Both the position numbers and the translations under genes were made by a program. Under the pieces are notes generated by a model. That model saw only the letters and a list, made by a program, of their open reading frames with translations. It made no database searches and was not told the DNA's origin. Positions 62,101 through 64,000 of a stretch of 64,000 nucleotides of DNA are shown here, piece after piece (the stretch's first letter is position 1; each line of letters opens with the position of its first letter). Origin of the DNA: Ophiothrix spiculata (Eukaryota; Echinodermata; Ophiuroidea; Amphilepidida; Ophiotrichidae); assembly GCA_000969725.1 (NCBI GenBank), contig JXSR01S073467.1, one strand, 5' to 3'.

Positions 62101-64000
62101 AATCAAATCTTAATCACTGAGCCAATAATACAAGCTGACCTACATGTATTTATATCGCACTCATGTAATTTTGTAATGATGTGGAAAAGGATTTGGATAT
62201 GAACAGAATGTAAAAGTCATTAAAGAAAGCAAGTGAATTTCCAGTGGATGGTAAACTCCAAATGACTTGATGTCTTTACTCTTTGGTTTTTAACATACTA
62301 GTGAATTCAACAAGATTGATGCAGTGTGATGCAATCCTTTTAAAGCTTAAATACGTAGTTCACTAGGTATGAAAATAAAAATATTCATAACTATCTGTCT
62401 ATTTTCATTTACTTCAATTCCGCATGAATCTAATTTTCTGTTGTAACTGTTCAAACTTGATGCAATTTTAGGTGAATCATTTTGTTTTCAAGTCTGTAAA
62501 TTTATTATAGTTGTACTTGGTACTTGGATTGGAATAAGAAGGCATGACATGATTTTTAAACATAAAAGCAGGCGCAGAGATGGCACATGGAGATTGGTTT
62601 GACATAAATCTCTCACACACCCTCCATCTTAGGGGATGTCAATGTTATTTTCAAATGAGATTTTGGCCTTGCACAACTTCATAGAAACCAATTTGAGGCT
62701 TAATAGTATTGTTCCAAAGAGACGAGAGTCATAATTATTAGTTCTGGGTATCTATTTATTTGGGTAGCTGAGATGGTTTCAAAAGTATTTTTTGTTTGTT
62801 TGTTTAACATAATTATATACATGATACAATGGACAAAATCAAAGCATATTACTTGTTTGGCACTTTTGCAGGAAAGGAAAGGCTTAAGATGTGGTGACCT
62901 TCCCATCACTATACCCCCAAATATATATAATGGAGACTTGAAGGCTGTATGTATAGATATTAAAAACAAATCACACATTATCACTCATCATACATCAGTA
63001 AATCCAATATCAAAAATAAATCTATCTGTACTAGAGCCATCACCAGCTGCTAATAAAGCTAACCACCGAGTGAGATCTGCTACTGAAATTACCCTGTATA
63101 CTTGCGGTCATTACATTTGGTAATTTACTTGGTAAAATCAACAGCAGTGGTAATCGGTATTCATCATTCATATTGGCTCATTCAGTGAAAACTAAACCTT
63201 TTTTGATTTCAAGTAAAAAATCAGCTTTTTTTTCCGACCATATTTTTTCAGTCAGACGTTTGTTACTCGGTACGTGAGAAGTATTTCCCTAACAGAAATT
63301 GTGAAGTTTTTCTATCCGTGCATGAATGAGCACAAATTTTGACTCAAAAATGTCACAAACGTTACCAAAAAGTTACACCAAAATGTCACAAACGTTACCA
63401 AACAAAACAATGCATTAAAAGAAATCCTGGCGATAGAATTTCCTAAATCTTCATGAAATTATTTGCAAATATGTCACCCATCATCTGTAGAAAGCGCAAT
63501 ACAAAATTCGCTAACATGTCAGAGAAATTTATTTTTCAAGTCATTTAGAGCAAAAATCCATATCCGTGCGAGGTCACAAACGTTACCAAACGTTACATGG
63601 ACTTTATTCAGGGTTTTAGCGATTTATTTTATTTTCAAACACCTATATATATTGGTCCCACCAGTGGGCACTATTATCAACAAAATCTCGTGGATAGAAT
63701 GTCTATGCTAGGAGCTAAAGCCATTTAAAAGTGAAATTTTCCACTTTTTTGGTCACAAACGTTACTTTGGAATCACCCTATTACATTTGTTGTTCTTATC
63801 TACCAGATATTGAATCATCTTGAAATTGAAACCTCGCTTCCAGAAGGAAGAGAATATGTGTTGCGATAAATTGTATAGGTATCTCATGGCTTGCCAGGCA
63901 TCATCTATATCCAGTCATTTTTCTATTTTCATGATATATGTTCCATCATTAATGTTTTTTGAGTTTATGGAACCACGTGCCATAAACTTCTTTGCCTCAC
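59140..64000. repeat. Tandem array unit 3 (cut by the window end)
   Basis: This repeats units 1 and 2 from the same starting phrase. Module B runs to about 62720, then the following segment to 63170. After a 604-bp transposon insertion (63175-63778), homology continues to about 63955, after which the sequence departs from units 1 and 2. It holds the empty TA site (61259-61260) matching the insertion in unit 1. Confidence 0.86.
63175..63778. mobile_element. 604-bp element with TATT target-site duplication and internal GTCACAAACGTTAC repeats
   Basis: Unit 2 (about 54490) reads TCATATTACATTTG without interruption. Here TATT appears on both sides of the insert (63171-63174 and 63779-63782). The ends form a short imperfect inverted repeat: GGCTCATTCA on the left and GGGTGATTCC on the complement of the right. 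The motif GTCACAAACGTTAC occurs four times inside (near 63354, 63385, 63574 and 63753), the last close to the right end. No coding region is recognised, and the class is open. Confidence 0.8.

Noticed and set aside
62773-63123. 116-codon plus-strand frame, partly shared with 54229-54438 and 45609-45869
   Set aside because: Differences between copies are mostly amino-acid-changing, and the 45-kb copy carries an indel that breaks the frame. This is the pattern of neutral sequence, not a conserved protein.

Overview
The window looks like draft assembly from an animal nuclear genome, probably a marine invertebrate. It is AT-rich and has two runs of N (15918-16542 and 53363-54000). Almost no long reading frames exist, and there are many families of non-autonomous transposons, a tRNA-derived SINE and CR1/jockey-type LINE remains. 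An echinoderm or other invertebrate deuterostome is my best guess from the repeat style, but the sequence does not prove it. I found no host protein-coding gene I can name. The only clear protein signature is the reverse transcriptase of a 5'-truncated LINE on the minus strand (29115-30326, with decayed coding continuing to about 30800).

The window is organised by segmental duplication. A module set lies at 1-13310: A (1-2465), D (3023-5095, tandemly repeated at 5263-7118), C (two tandem copies, 7845-8985) and B (9066-13310). A second set starts at 34082 with A (34082-36935) and D (37200-38620), and continues into a tandem array of about 8-10 kb units starting near 40757, 48895 and 59140; the last unit runs off the right edge. 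All these copies are non-coding by my reading: their short ORFs differ between copies mainly by amino-acid-changing substitutions and indels.

The region between the sets (about 13.3-34 kb) is mostly single-copy AT-rich DNA. It carries the LINE, two TIR elements with tRNA-like Pol III boxes inside, a composite repeat with a terminal hairpin (15664-17615 and 27159-27600), a 605-bp tandem duplication (23040-24300), several fold-back elements, and a short island shared by 14966-15115 and 32333-32480.

Because the modules are duplicated, many insertions can be read against an empty paralogous site in the same window. This gives target-site duplications directly: TA for elements at 43535-44172 and 54955-55912, TATT for 63175-63778, about 9 bp for the SINE at 1716-2155, and 10 bp for an unclassified insert at 34961-35229. 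TTAA flanks two piggyBac-like MITEs (19088-19309 and 34657-34794). The window is thus a record of duplication followed by independent transposon colonisation of each copy. The features most worth follow-up are the tRNA-like segments inside two unrelated TIR families, the three-state insertion site, the 317-bp identical tract in otherwise diverged repeats, and the 58-bp direct repeats enclosing an inverted-repeat cassette.
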